Assembly: GCA_036346225.1 (NCBI GenBank)
Contig: JARFIW010000170.1
Span: 12,462,501 to 12,526,500, forward strand
Reading direction: 5' to 3'
From: Platerodrilus igneus
Lineage: Eukaryota > Arthropoda > Insecta > Coleoptera > Lycidae
Length of the DNA: 64,000 nucleotides
Below, one piece after another: positions 62,001 to 64,000 of this stretch (within the stretch, counting starts at the first letter, position 1; the number at the start of each line of letters is the position of its first letter). A model generated the notes under the pieces. It was not told the origin of the DNA. It searched no databases and was given only the letters and a program-made list of their open reading frames with translations. Position numbers and translations under genes: made by a program.

Positions 62001-62119
62001 TACCTTCTAAACTACCTTTACCTAATGAAACTGCTTCAAGTAGTAATTGAGTTGCATGGAAATATTGTTTACGAGACATGTGAGCGTTTAACTGCGTTGA
62101 TATATTGTTCATCTTATCT
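7923..62119 (-). CDS. Sec8: exocyst complex component 4 (Sec8), 13 exons, 5' end outside window
   Basis: Sec8/EXOC4 is a subunit of the octameric exocyst, which tethers secretory vesicles to the plasma membrane before SNARE-driven fusion. Thirteen minus-strand exons (62119-61954, 61906-61710, 61664-61526, 61476-61201, 54327-54206, 48974-48774, 33968-33800, 28635-28415, 22588-22348, 22296-22102, 8541-8392, 8342-8136, 8090-7923) join in phase to give about 816 residues ending in a natural stop. The sequence aligns in order with animal EXOC4 from roughly residue 155 to the end. Landmarks are [22 protein letters not shown], the invariant-looking [39 protein letters not shown] and [18 protein letters not shown]. 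The N-terminal coiled-coil exons should lie beyond 64000. Introns are either 45-51 bp or 5-15 kb; the long ones hold nearly all the transposons. No frame break was found, so the gene looks functional. Confidence 0.93.
8136..8342 (-). CDS. Sec8: Sec8 exon, YIFEGLGHL block
   Basis: [19 protein letters not shown] to [12 protein letters not shown]. Contains [17 protein letters not shown], nearly invariant among animals. Donor GTAAGT at 8135. Confidence 0.93.
8392..8541 (-). CDS. Sec8: Sec8 exon, VRVQCFHYL block
   Basis: [18 protein letters not shown] to SSLHPRKCK. The acceptor ttttag ends at 8542; donor GTATGC at 8391. Confidence 0.92.
8875..8906 (+). repeat. left TIR of the ATAT-flanked transposon
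   Basis: Matches the inverse of 15089-15120 at 30 of 32 positions. Confidence 0.85.
9262..11496 (-). pseudogene. DDE-type transposase of the ATAT-flanked element
   Basis: A minus-strand chain of open frames: [13 protein letters not shown] (11496, likely start); a basic, Cys/His-containing middle ([15 protein letters not shown]); [35 protein letters not shown]; then [14 protein letters not shown] and [19 protein letters not shown]; ending [13 protein letters not shown] and a stop at 9262-9264. The SDGC..QNRN and GHT..EVDS.H blocks are characteristic of a transposase-derived family common among insect uncharacterised proteins. SDG and EVDS are candidate catalytic acidic residues. Stops and frameshifts break it in several places, so this copy is dead. 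The superfamily is uncertain. Confidence 0.65.
11903..14895 (+). mobile_element. LINE retrotransposon inserted in the ATAT-flanked element
   Basis: Contains an ORF2 with endonuclease and reverse transcriptase and ends in a short tandem (aaat)n tail at about 14877-14894. ATTCAAGAG at 11898-11906 and ATTCAATAG at 14896-14904 form a possible 9-bp target duplication with one mismatch. The 5' end (ORF1) is absent, as in 5'-truncated insertions. Confidence 0.8.
11919..14803 (+). pseudogene. LINE ORF2: endonuclease plus reverse transcriptase, frameshifted
   Basis: 11919-13262 encodes an apurinic-type endonuclease with the motifs [23 protein letters not shown] and [10 protein letters not shown] one-base shift at the overlap near 13260 leads into 13259-14278, the RT, with [53 protein letters not shown] and catalytic YADD. 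Two more shifts near 14200 and 14290-14390 separate the C-terminal part (14390-14803, ending at TAG). The long open stretches show a fairly young insertion. Jockey/CR1-like by motif style; clade not determined. Confidence 0.88.
15089..15120 (-). repeat. right TIR of the ATAT-flanked transposon
   Basis: Inverse of 8875-8906; contains the gagttggc motif also repeated internally. Confidence 0.85.
15121..17719. other. intronic AT-rich sequence
   Basis: Part of the 13.6 kb Sec8 intron. No coding similarity or clear repeat structure was recognised. Confidence 0.5.
17720..20154 (-). mobile_element. decayed hAT-like transposon
   Basis: Minus-strand open pieces follow the order of a hAT-like transposase family from 20154 down to about 17720. 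No terminal inverted repeats could be fixed. Loosely similar aaaatatgta-containing segments occur at about 17260-17325 and 20870-20935, but they lie in direct orientation and may be chance. Confidence 0.6.
17720..20154 (-). pseudogene. hAT-like transposase with N-terminal zinc finger
   Basis: At 19948-20154 the N-terminus has [10 protein letters not shown] followed by [10 protein letters not shown], a C-x2-C...H-x4-H BED-like finger. 19322-19585 reads [20 protein letters not shown] and [14 protein letters not shown], the block holding a catalytic Asp and the conserved CxxH of this family. 18607-18822 is a helical region. About 18400-18500 holds LSLGNADV and a degraded HGF, corresponding to the C-terminal dimerisation/ERGFS-type block. 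A Lys-rich coiled-coil tail follows to 17720. Multiple stops and shifts; inactive. Confidence 0.6.
20155..22101. other. intronic AT-rich sequence before Sec8 exon 22102
   Basis: No gene or element recognised; homopolymer T tracts near 21470-21530. Confidence 0.5.
22102..22296 (-). CDS. Sec8: Sec8 exon, CLLLLHLE block
   Basis: [14 protein letters not shown] to [14 protein letters not shown]. It is separated by a 51-bp intron from the exon at 22348 and by 13.6 kb of transposon-filled intron from the next exon. Confidence 0.9.
22348..22588 (-). CDS. Sec8: Sec8 exon, charged linker
   Basis: Completes KSLPNWLNL, then a charged Glu/Arg-rich segment, ending [12 protein letters not shown]. Donor GTAGGT at 22347. 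Confidence 0.9.
22631..22973. repeat. foldback element, copy A (three internal units)
   Basis: The left end (atttttcttaatattctt, then taattaaaccact) is the inverse of the right end (cccaaagaagattaagaaaa at about 22913-22933). Inside, a unit of about 70 bp (ttgttaaaatcgtctttatttacgtttcgatccatgacc...) occurs three times with variation. An inverted stretch of the unit (cgatcctggttcatggatcg) is also present. Shares ends and units with copies at 32187-32317 and 59262-59397. Confidence 0.75.
22974..23398. other. intronic sequence
   Basis: AT-rich. A short minus-strand open frame (23269-23454) partly overlaps the palindrome and was not recognised. Confidence 0.4.
23661..26243 (+). mobile_element. 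hAT transposon (ZBED5/FAM200-like family)
   Basis: Left end ctgtggttctcaacc (23661-23675) and right end ggttgagagccactg (26229-26243) are inverted repeats with one to two mismatches. The target duplication ATCTAAT is at 23654-23660 and 26244-26250 (hAT elements normally make 8 bp; the eighth base differs). Carries a BED-finger transposase gene on the + strand. Confidence 0.88.
24061..26079 (+). pseudogene. hAT transposase with BED zinc finger, frameshifted
   Basis: Near 24360-24480 the sequence reads, across a frame break, FTWSGSQDV then [20 protein letters not shown] and HLSTKH, a BED finger. 24552-25091 contains [20 protein letters not shown] (the first Asp region). 25135-25392 has [20 protein letters not shown], the conserved tryptophan block. 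25540-26079 has [13 protein letters not shown] and, at the end, [20 protein letters not shown], the C-terminal dimerisation motif. Frame changes occur at about 24390, 25080-25130 and 25400-25530. Long intact stretches suggest a relatively recent insertion. Confidence 0.85.
26319..28414. other. intron segment with unassigned GC-richer block
   Basis: 26470-26760 is less AT-rich and contains a degenerate direct repeat of period 57 (aatcgattcgtcgttcgaac at 26549 and its variant at 26606). This might be the LTR or promoter of an unknown element. 27791-28147 (+) is a 118-codon open frame with one hydrophobic stretch, not recognised. A 61-codon minus frame at 28164-28349 is likewise unassigned. Confidence 0.4.
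28415..28635 (-). CDS. Sec8: Sec8 exon, [12 protein letters not shown] block
   Basis: [18 protein letters not shown] through [12 protein letters not shown], one of the best-conserved segments of Sec8. Donor GTAACG at 28414. Confidence 0.92.
28636..29198. other. intronic sequence
   Basis: AT-rich; nothing recognised. Confidence 0.4.
29199..29462. repeat. palindromic MITE-like element
   Basis: The left arm (29199-29335, from ctcacggcagtaatgccgtg) is inverse to the right arm (29356-29462, ending cacggcattactgccatgag), with a 20-base loop. The left arm carries an extra tandem duplication of about 30 bp (ttagatattattattaaaaa). Each arm end has its own small hairpin (cggcagtaatgccg on the left). 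No coding content. Confidence 0.8.
29662..32734 (-). mobile_element. decayed Ty3/gypsy retrotransposon (pol region)
   Basis: A minus-strand pol in the order protease/linker, reverse transcriptase, RNase H, integrase. No LTRs were recognised at either side. A foldback element (32187-32317) has inserted in it. Confidence 0.85.
29662..32734 (-). pseudogene. gypsy pol polyprotein, broken
   Basis: 32450-32734: aspartic-protease-like end with [18 protein letters not shown]. 31997-32179 and 31597-31854: RT with [25 protein letters not shown] and catalytic YVDD. 31037-31291: RNase H with [17 protein letters not shown]; 30660-31030 continues with [17 protein letters not shown] and ADTLSRIPR. 30054-30665: integrase with an HHCC-type finger (VCEICQKTK), [12 protein letters not shown] and a degraded second Asp (SNNCAQFTS in place of SDNGTQF). 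29662-30057: integrase C-terminal chromo-like tail. Stops and shifts lie between these pieces. No envelope gene seen. Confidence 0.85.
32187..32317. repeat. foldback element, copy B
   Basis: Perfect or near-perfect 38-bp inverted arms (32187-32224, including gggaattaaaccactcatag, and 32247-32284) around a 22-base spacer taaataaagatgattttaaa..., followed by the family right flank acaaaccacaacaaacatac ending in aggg at 32314. Inserted into the gypsy pol at 29.7-32.7 kb. Confidence 0.85.
32781..32872 (+). mobile_element. 5' fragment of an RTE-like LINE
   Basis: tttaaagtgatggcatcc and the next 75 bases match, in opposite orientation, the ORF start at about 48340-48250. Translation [14 protein letters not shown] then NLREGTT parallels [14 protein letters not shown] and DLREGTT there. 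Truncated after about 90 bp. Confidence 0.7.
33180..33494 (+). pseudogene. gypsy reverse transcriptase fragment
   Basis: [18 protein letters not shown] and [15 protein letters not shown], the RT thumb/connection block of Ty3/gypsy. It is an isolated 0.3 kb fragment, opposite in orientation to the gypsy at 29.7 kb and thus a different insertion. Confidence 0.85.
33495..33799. other. sequence between gypsy fragment and Sec8 exon
   Basis: Contains a moderately GC-rich stretch (33520-33640) of unknown origin, possibly more of the gypsy relic. Confidence 0.35.
33800..33968 (-). CDS. Sec8: Sec8 exon, YKPLL block
   Basis: [18 protein letters not shown] to TTDYKPLLV. It lies between a gypsy fragment and an unassigned repeat. 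Donor GTAAGT at 33799; acceptor AG at 33969-33970. Confidence 0.88.
33969..34719. other. intron start with unassigned GC-richer block
   Basis: AT-rich until 34250, then a stretch with G runs (34287-34295) and a small hairpin (ctctcttctcagagag). No family recognised. Confidence 0.4.
34720..35440 (+). repeat. unrecognised repeat family, copy 1
   Basis: Similar in opposite orientation to 62894-64000. Shared pieces are ttccacgaagtgtgcatttcg, gatactttcgtataagcaga, taatttcaaa(g/t)tgggttt, and a translated block around SGSQQQ.C.Y..CNGGLH and, in the other frame, SNN.AAT.I.TAV. The block at about 35300-35390 parallels TNIND.GAFTD and Y..TCIALEV in the other copy. Could be part of a transposon coding region with its 5' leader; no known family recognised. 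Confidence 0.6.
35441..35799. other. intronic sequence
   Basis: AT-rich, nothing recognised. Confidence 0.4.
35800..36290 (+). repeat. tandem tRNA-like (SINE-like) repeats, about three units
   Basis: Units of about 165 bp share aagtgacatttgaaaataca, aa(c)acaacat, tagctcagcact and a tttttgacttttcaaag tract. tagctcagcact resembles a pol III A box. Further along, degenerate B-box-like segments occur (cgagttcatcgtg, gtttcgatacccagg, gggttcaatgtc). Units begin near 35800, 35956 and 36121. This suggests a tRNA-derived SINE present in tandem, but no tail or target duplication was seen. Confidence 0.5.
36320..37729 (+). repeat. 5' LTR of the gypsy element
   Basis: TG...CA ends. Differs from the 3' LTR by a handful of substitutions and small indels (for example the gc insertion near 43198 in the other copy). 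Confidence 0.95.
37732..37742 (+). promoter_or_regulatory. primer-binding site
   Basis: TGGCGCCCAAC, two bases after the LTR end. Starts with the TGG that pairs with a tRNA CCA tail; which tRNA is not determined. Confidence 0.8.
38441..39990 (+). pseudogene. gypsy gag with zinc knuckle, frameshifted
   Basis: The main frame 38441-39478 (345 codons; a second Met at 38498, [16 protein letters not shown], is the likelier start) ends with a retrotransposon gag domain: [20 protein letters not shown] and [17 protein letters not shown]. It shifts frame near 39471 and again near 39700, then reads [14 protein letters not shown] (CCHC knuckle) and CYICGT. Gag forms the particle and packages RNA. At least two frame breaks stop full-length expression unless they are assembly errors. 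Confidence 0.9.
39940..43014 (+). pseudogene. gypsy pol: protease, RT, RNase H, integrase, frameshifted
   Basis: 40100-40239: aspartic protease with [15 protein letters not shown]. 40375-40930: RT start with [18 protein letters not shown] and [11 protein letters not shown]. 40974-41156: [11 protein letters not shown] and catalytic YLDD (VYLDDVI). 41197-41478: RT connection ([12 protein letters not shown]). 41604-41890: RNase H end ([24 protein letters not shown]). 42060-42608: integrase with His and Cys finger (CQICLGAKA), [13 protein letters not shown] and VVDNGSQF. 42586-43014: the catalytic Glu (NPVERTNR) and C-terminal domain. Frame changes occur between most pieces and an in-frame stop lies at about 40237. 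No chromodomain was recognised. Confidence 0.92.
43001..43014 (+). promoter_or_regulatory. polypurine tract
   Basis: tggggagggggtag directly before the 3' LTR; the expected plus-strand primer site. Confidence 0.8.
43015..44427 (+). repeat. 3' LTR of the gypsy element
   Basis: Same sequence and ends as the 5' LTR, over 99 percent alike by eye apart from small indels. Confidence 0.95.
44432..44990 (-). mobile_element. RTE-like LINE, 3' fragment 1
   Basis: On the minus strand it encodes the C-terminal region of the same LINE as at 45.3-48.4 kb: [18 protein letters not shown] and a basic [12 protein letters not shown] tail, with an upstream MWTV and [17 protein letters not shown] region. It overlaps in content with the next copy, so it is a separate insertion or duplication. 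Its 3' side is cut by the gypsy LTR. Confidence 0.7.
44991..45289. other. sequence between two LINE fragments
   Basis: Unrecognised; a short minus-strand open piece around 45110-45230 ([18 protein letters not shown]) has coding character but no family was recognised. Confidence 0.3.
45290..48345 (-). pseudogene. RTE-like ORF: endonuclease and reverse transcriptase, broken
   Basis: 48113-48345 encodes [19 protein letters not shown], then [20 protein letters not shown], the start of an AP endonuclease. After an insertion, 46987-47250 gives [18 protein letters not shown] and [19 protein letters not shown], ending RRRYT. 46504-46812 and 46251-46613 cover the linker. 45751-46020 is [22 protein letters not shown] and [14 protein letters not shown], with the catalytic ADD changed to ADN. 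The C-terminal end follows to about 45290. Stops and shifts throughout; dead. Confidence 0.8.
47260..47890. other. insertion inside the RTE-like endonuclease region
   Basis: About 0.6 kb of AT-rich sequence separates two parts of the endonuclease that are normally adjacent. No coding content or termini recognised. Confidence 0.45.
48363..48400 (+). other. tRNA-like A-box/B-box sequence
   Basis: tggctcagttgg fits the pol III A box and ggttcgaatcc the B box, but the two overlap instead of being 30-60 bases apart, so this is not a tRNA gene. It lies just upstream, and antisense, of the RTE-like ORF start. Confidence 0.5.
48774..48974 (-). CDS. Sec8: Sec8 exon, SLFKF block
   Basis: [18 protein letters not shown] followed by [20 protein letters not shown], matching the NSLFKF and ITVIFHPLLRFIQEIE blocks of EXOC4. 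Donor GTAAGC at 48773. Confidence 0.9.
48975..49844. other. intronic sequence
   Basis: AT-rich; no feature recognised. Confidence 0.4.
50064..51100 (+). pseudogene. piggyBac transposase, N-terminal part
   Basis: Starts [20 protein letters not shown] at 50064, then an acidic stretch ([13 protein letters not shown]). After stops, 50600-50730 gives [10 protein letters not shown] and [19 protein letters not shown], the start of the DDE domain of piggyBac proteins (ILLLSGY-type block followed by MYW). Beyond 50890 the reading becomes unclear: an open piece ([20 protein letters not shown]) is not recognised and may belong to other inserted DNA. Confidence 0.65.
51124..52610. other. insert between the two transposase parts
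   Basis: About 1.5 kb of AT-rich sequence where piggyBac coding sequence should continue. It ends in ttcatttcag immediately before the second coding part, so it could be a degenerate intron or a foreign insertion. Confidence 0.4.
52611..53345 (+). pseudogene. piggyBac transposase, C-terminal part
   Basis: [18 protein letters not shown] corresponds to the GTxRxNR block of piggyBac proteins. Later, across frame breaks, [13 protein letters not shown] parallels the MGGVD region, and [14 protein letters not shown] with CxxC and LH remnants near 53230-53330 matches the C-terminal Cys-rich domain. Many stops. Confidence 0.65.
53531..54205. other. intronic sequence
   Basis: No feature recognised; adjoins the isolated Sec8 exon. 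Confidence 0.4.
54206..54327 (-). CDS. Sec8: Sec8 exon, isolated
   Basis: [16 protein letters not shown] to YFSRRKQQV, matching the TEYLDM ... FFAKKK block. The acceptor tttttttag ends at 54328; donor GTAAGT at 54205. It is too short and isolated to stand out alone; it was found by homology and phase. Confidence 0.88.
54500..55620 (-). mobile_element. RTE-like LINE, fragment 3
   Basis: The minus strand encodes RT of the same family as 45-48 kb. 55010-55372 reads [40 protein letters not shown] and [15 protein letters not shown]. 54640-54960 holds the later RT blocks in decayed form. The nucleotide sequence at 54720-54990 closely parallels 45830-46090. Confidence 0.85.
56020..57240 (-). pseudogene. 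mariner (irritans-like) transposase relic
   Basis: At 56200-56020 the minus strand reads SPDIAPSDF, the block with the third catalytic Asp of mariner, then [20 protein letters not shown]. At 57240-57000 traces of the N-terminal HTH region are visible ([25 protein letters not shown]). The middle is decayed and may contain other DNA near 56700-57000. No terminal repeats could be fixed. Confidence 0.75.
57241..59261. other. intronic sequence with unassigned open frames
   Basis: 57239-57830 and 58304-58914 contain several 60-100 codon frames on both strands without recognisable motifs. Probably intron of Sec8 with old repeats. Confidence 0.35.
59262..59397. repeat. foldback element, copy C
   Basis: Arms of about 50 bp (59279-59326 and 59340-59390, e.g. 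ttttaaaattgtctttattt and its inverse) with a short centre. Flanked on the left by the family end tttgttttgtatttttctta and on the right by tacaggg. Confidence 0.85.
59398..61200. other. intronic sequence
   Basis: AT-rich; no genes or elements recognised. Two overlapping 65-77 codon minus frames at 60366-60604 are unassigned. Confidence 0.4.
61201..61476 (-). CDS. Sec8: Sec8 exon, helical core
   Basis: Begins [15 protein letters not shown] and ends WTQVQAV before a strong GTAAGT donor at 61200. Contains VDIKLYDM, matching the IKLYDM block of other EXOC4 proteins. Confidence 0.9.
61526..61664 (-). CDS. Sec8: Sec8 exon, acidic linker
   Basis: Reads [20 protein letters not shown], then [20 protein letters not shown]. 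Donor GTGAGG at 61525, giving a 49-bp intron. Confidence 0.85.
61710..61906 (-). CDS. Sec8: Sec8 exon, LINELRHH region
   Basis: Starts [17 protein letters not shown]. The acceptor was chosen as ...gttaaag at 61907 because the nearer consensus cag (61918) would shift the frame and hit a stop, whereas this one keeps the length of other Sec8 proteins exactly. Donor GTATGT at 61709. Confidence 0.82.
61954..62119 (-). CDS. Sec8: Sec8 exon (first visible)
   Basis: The acceptor ...tttgcag ends at 62120. The exon reads [19 protein letters not shown] and on to ELESKKE. Donor GTAATA at 61953. The preceding exon was not found up to 64000. Confidence 0.85.
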
Positions 62120-62893
62120 CTGCAAATTTAAATGGCTGTATGAGTATCTTACAATTTCACATGAAAAGTATCTTACAAACATTCATTTTAGACTTTAAAG
62201 ACTAAAACACCCCCTGGGAACAAAATGGACTCTAAATAAATGAAATTTGGCATGTGTATCTGTTAAGAAAATTTTCGAATCTTATAAAATTTTGAGTTCA
62301 GGATCGTAGACGACCACAAGGTATGGAAAACCCCCAAATCAGCACACAAAGATTGAAATTCGCTTATGTAGTCAAACTGTAGTCTTTTTTTATATCTCAA
62401 AAAACATTAAGTGTGATTTGTACAAGGGCTTGTTATGTTTATTTTCCACATAAATTAATTACCCTATCTTTCTCCCTTGTTCATTCGTTCGAATAAATTC
62501 CGTTTCAATTCTTAAATTCTTCAACAACCCCCTATATAGTTTACTTGTTACTTCATAAGCCCATTTTGCCATAAATCTGTTAAATCCTTCAACCTAATTC
62601 ATAAGTACTACTAAATACGCTTTCTACAAATTTTCCTGTTGAACTTAGTTATTTTGAAACAACTAGTTAAATAGTTATATCCTGTTTTTAGGTAACCGCT
62701 ATCTTGATATATCTTACGACCGCCGTATAATGTTTTTCTCTGTTGTTCCAAGGTAACGACTTGTGGAGATAATGCTCGTGCACTTTTTGATACATGCCGG
62801 GCTTTCCAGTTGTCGTGCTTCGATGAATTTAATGTTTGCCTTGCGAGCTCGTATTATTGTTGATTTTGATTCTAGAGCGTGTGCATTGACGCA
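62120..62893. other. Sec8 intron, 5' side
   Basis: No exon for the missing Sec8 N-terminus was found here; sequence otherwise unremarkable. Confidence 0.5.
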
Positions 62894-64000
62894 CTAGTAA
62901 AAACTACCTCGTTCTGTAACTTCAAGAGCGATACACGTTTCTCTATAAAATGTGTAGATCCTTTTTTGTGTATCGGTAAACGCTCCTGAGTCGTTAATAT
63001 TAGTAAAATTTTCTTGTTTAGCTCTTAGCTGGAGGCTAATTTGCTTGTTCCGTAGCCCGATTACTTTATTGATGTAAATCAGCTGCTTGGATATGTAGAC
63101 CGCCGTTACAATTGTGGTAGTAGCAGGTTTGTTGCTGGCTACCGCTTCGATGCTGCCAATTCGCTTCCGAGGGCTGACCAGATGAGTGTCCCTTTCTCTT
63201 TCGAACACGCTGGGATAAACCCAATTTGAAATTATGTATGCTAATGTTTGTTCTGGTCAAATCCTTCCTGAAGAAGTTCTTAAATTTAATGTTTGCTTTT
63301 AATTAACCATCTGCTTATACGAAAGTATCAGTGTTACTAATATGTTTTGTGTTACTGATTAGATTTATAGCCAATGTTTCTTGTATTTCATTATGGCGTT
63401 AAGATATATAATACATTACCAAAATCAGTTACAAATCAGCCTTCTCAAAGAAAATTCAAGAGTAATTTAAAAAATATATTTTAAGTTGTAGAAATGAAAA
63501 CTAATTATATTATTAACTGTATTTTAATAATTTGCTTTATAGTATAATATTTTGTTTAATACTTTAATAACCTATATTGAGTTATGCAATAAATCTACTT
63601 ACTTACTTTATGCTAAAACCATTACGAGAAAGGTTTCTAAATTTAATGTTTGCTTTTAATTAACCATCCGCGTATACAAAACTATCAGCATTACTAATAT
63701 TTTTTTGTGATACTGATTAGATTTATAGCCAATGTTTCTTATGGTGAAATCCTTACTGGAGAAGTTTCTAAATTTAATGTTTGCTTTTAATTAACCATCT
63801 GCTTATACAAAAGTATCAGCGTTATTTTGTTATTACTGATTAGATGTATTGCCTGTTAACTACGAATTGCGCACTTCGTGGAACAATTAATGAATTTGTA
63901 CATAGAGTAGAATTGCTTTATTACCTAGTAACCTTATTTAATTTTTGTTTTGCTGTTTCGTTAAAATTTCTGTTTTTTTTGTAAATAGAAAATCGTTGGC
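62894..64000 (-). repeat. unrecognised repeat family, copy 2, with tandem leader repeats
   Basis: The minus strand carries an open frame of 104 codons (62894-63208) reading ASNKPATTTIVTAVYISKQL, LRNKQISLQLRAKQENFTNI and FYRETCIALEV, in parallel with the decayed copy at 35.1-35.4 kb. Its 5' side holds three copies of a segment starting taaatttaatgtttgctttt (about 63283, 63640 and 63768), each followed by atctgcttatac and actgattagat. Copy 1 has only one. The end ttccacgaagtgcgcaattcg (63874-63894, inverse) is shared. Family unknown. Confidence 0.6.

Noticed and set aside
62120..64000. Missing N-terminal exons of Sec8
   Set aside because: No minus-strand frame in this stretch resembles the Sec8 N-terminus; the exons must lie beyond the window.

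Overview
This is a piece of nuclear DNA from an animal, almost certainly an insect. It is strongly AT-rich by eye. Its two host genes have several very short introns (45-51 bp), and it carries a dense mix of insect-type transposable elements: RTE-like and other LINEs, Ty3/gypsy, pogo, hAT, piggyBac, mariner and an unassigned DDE element. The run of 45-51 bp introns is reminiscent of beetles, but that is only a hint. No bacterial genes, rRNA, intact tRNA or CRISPR array were found.

Two host genes are recognisable. (1) The C-terminal half of a carboxylesterase (type-B, alpha/beta-hydrolase) lies on the + strand in four exons at 4116-5131; its 5' half is not in the window. (2) The gene for the exocyst subunit Sec8/EXOC4 lies on the - strand and occupies most of the window. 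Thirteen exons were recognised between 62119 and 7923. Every exon-exon phase agrees and together they encode about 816 residues up to the natural stop; only roughly the first 150 residues (beyond 64000) are missing. The two genes are convergent, with 2.8 kb between their stop codons.

The Sec8 coding sequence is only about 2.45 kb spread over 54 kb. Seven of its twelve introns are 45-51 bp or close to it in two clusters at the ends, while the others are 5-15 kb and filled with mobile elements. From left to right the window holds: a LINE tail (1-960); a pogo-type element with TA target duplication (1046-3608); the esterase; the Sec8 3' exons; a 6.2 kb DDE element with 32-bp inverted termini and ATAT flanks (8875-15120), itself split by a LINE (about 11.9-14.9 kb); a decayed hAT-like element (17.7-20.2 kb); Sec8 exons at 22.1-22.6 kb; a foldback element; a 160-bp-arm palindrome whose right arm was split by a hAT transposon (23399-26318); another palindrome (29.2-29.5 kb); a decayed gypsy pol (29.7-32.7 kb); fragments of other retroelements; an unrecognised two-copy repeat family (34.7-35.4 kb and 62.9-64.0 kb); tandem tRNA-like repeats (35.8-36.3 kb); a full-length 8.1 kb Ty3/gypsy element with 1.41 kb LTRs and a GAGA target duplication (36320-44427); RTE-type LINE pieces (44.4-48.45 kb and 54.5-55.6 kb); a piggyBac element (49.85-53.53 kb); a mariner relic (56.0-57.2 kb); and a third foldback copy (59.26-59.40 kb).

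Nothing here looks like a new enzyme system or defence locus. The most unusual material is structural: three copies of a hairpin-forming foldback family, the palindrome dated by its hAT insertion, the unassigned ATAT-flanked transposon, and the unrecognised repeat shared between 35 kb and 63 kb. All assignments were made by reading the sequence; no database search was run.
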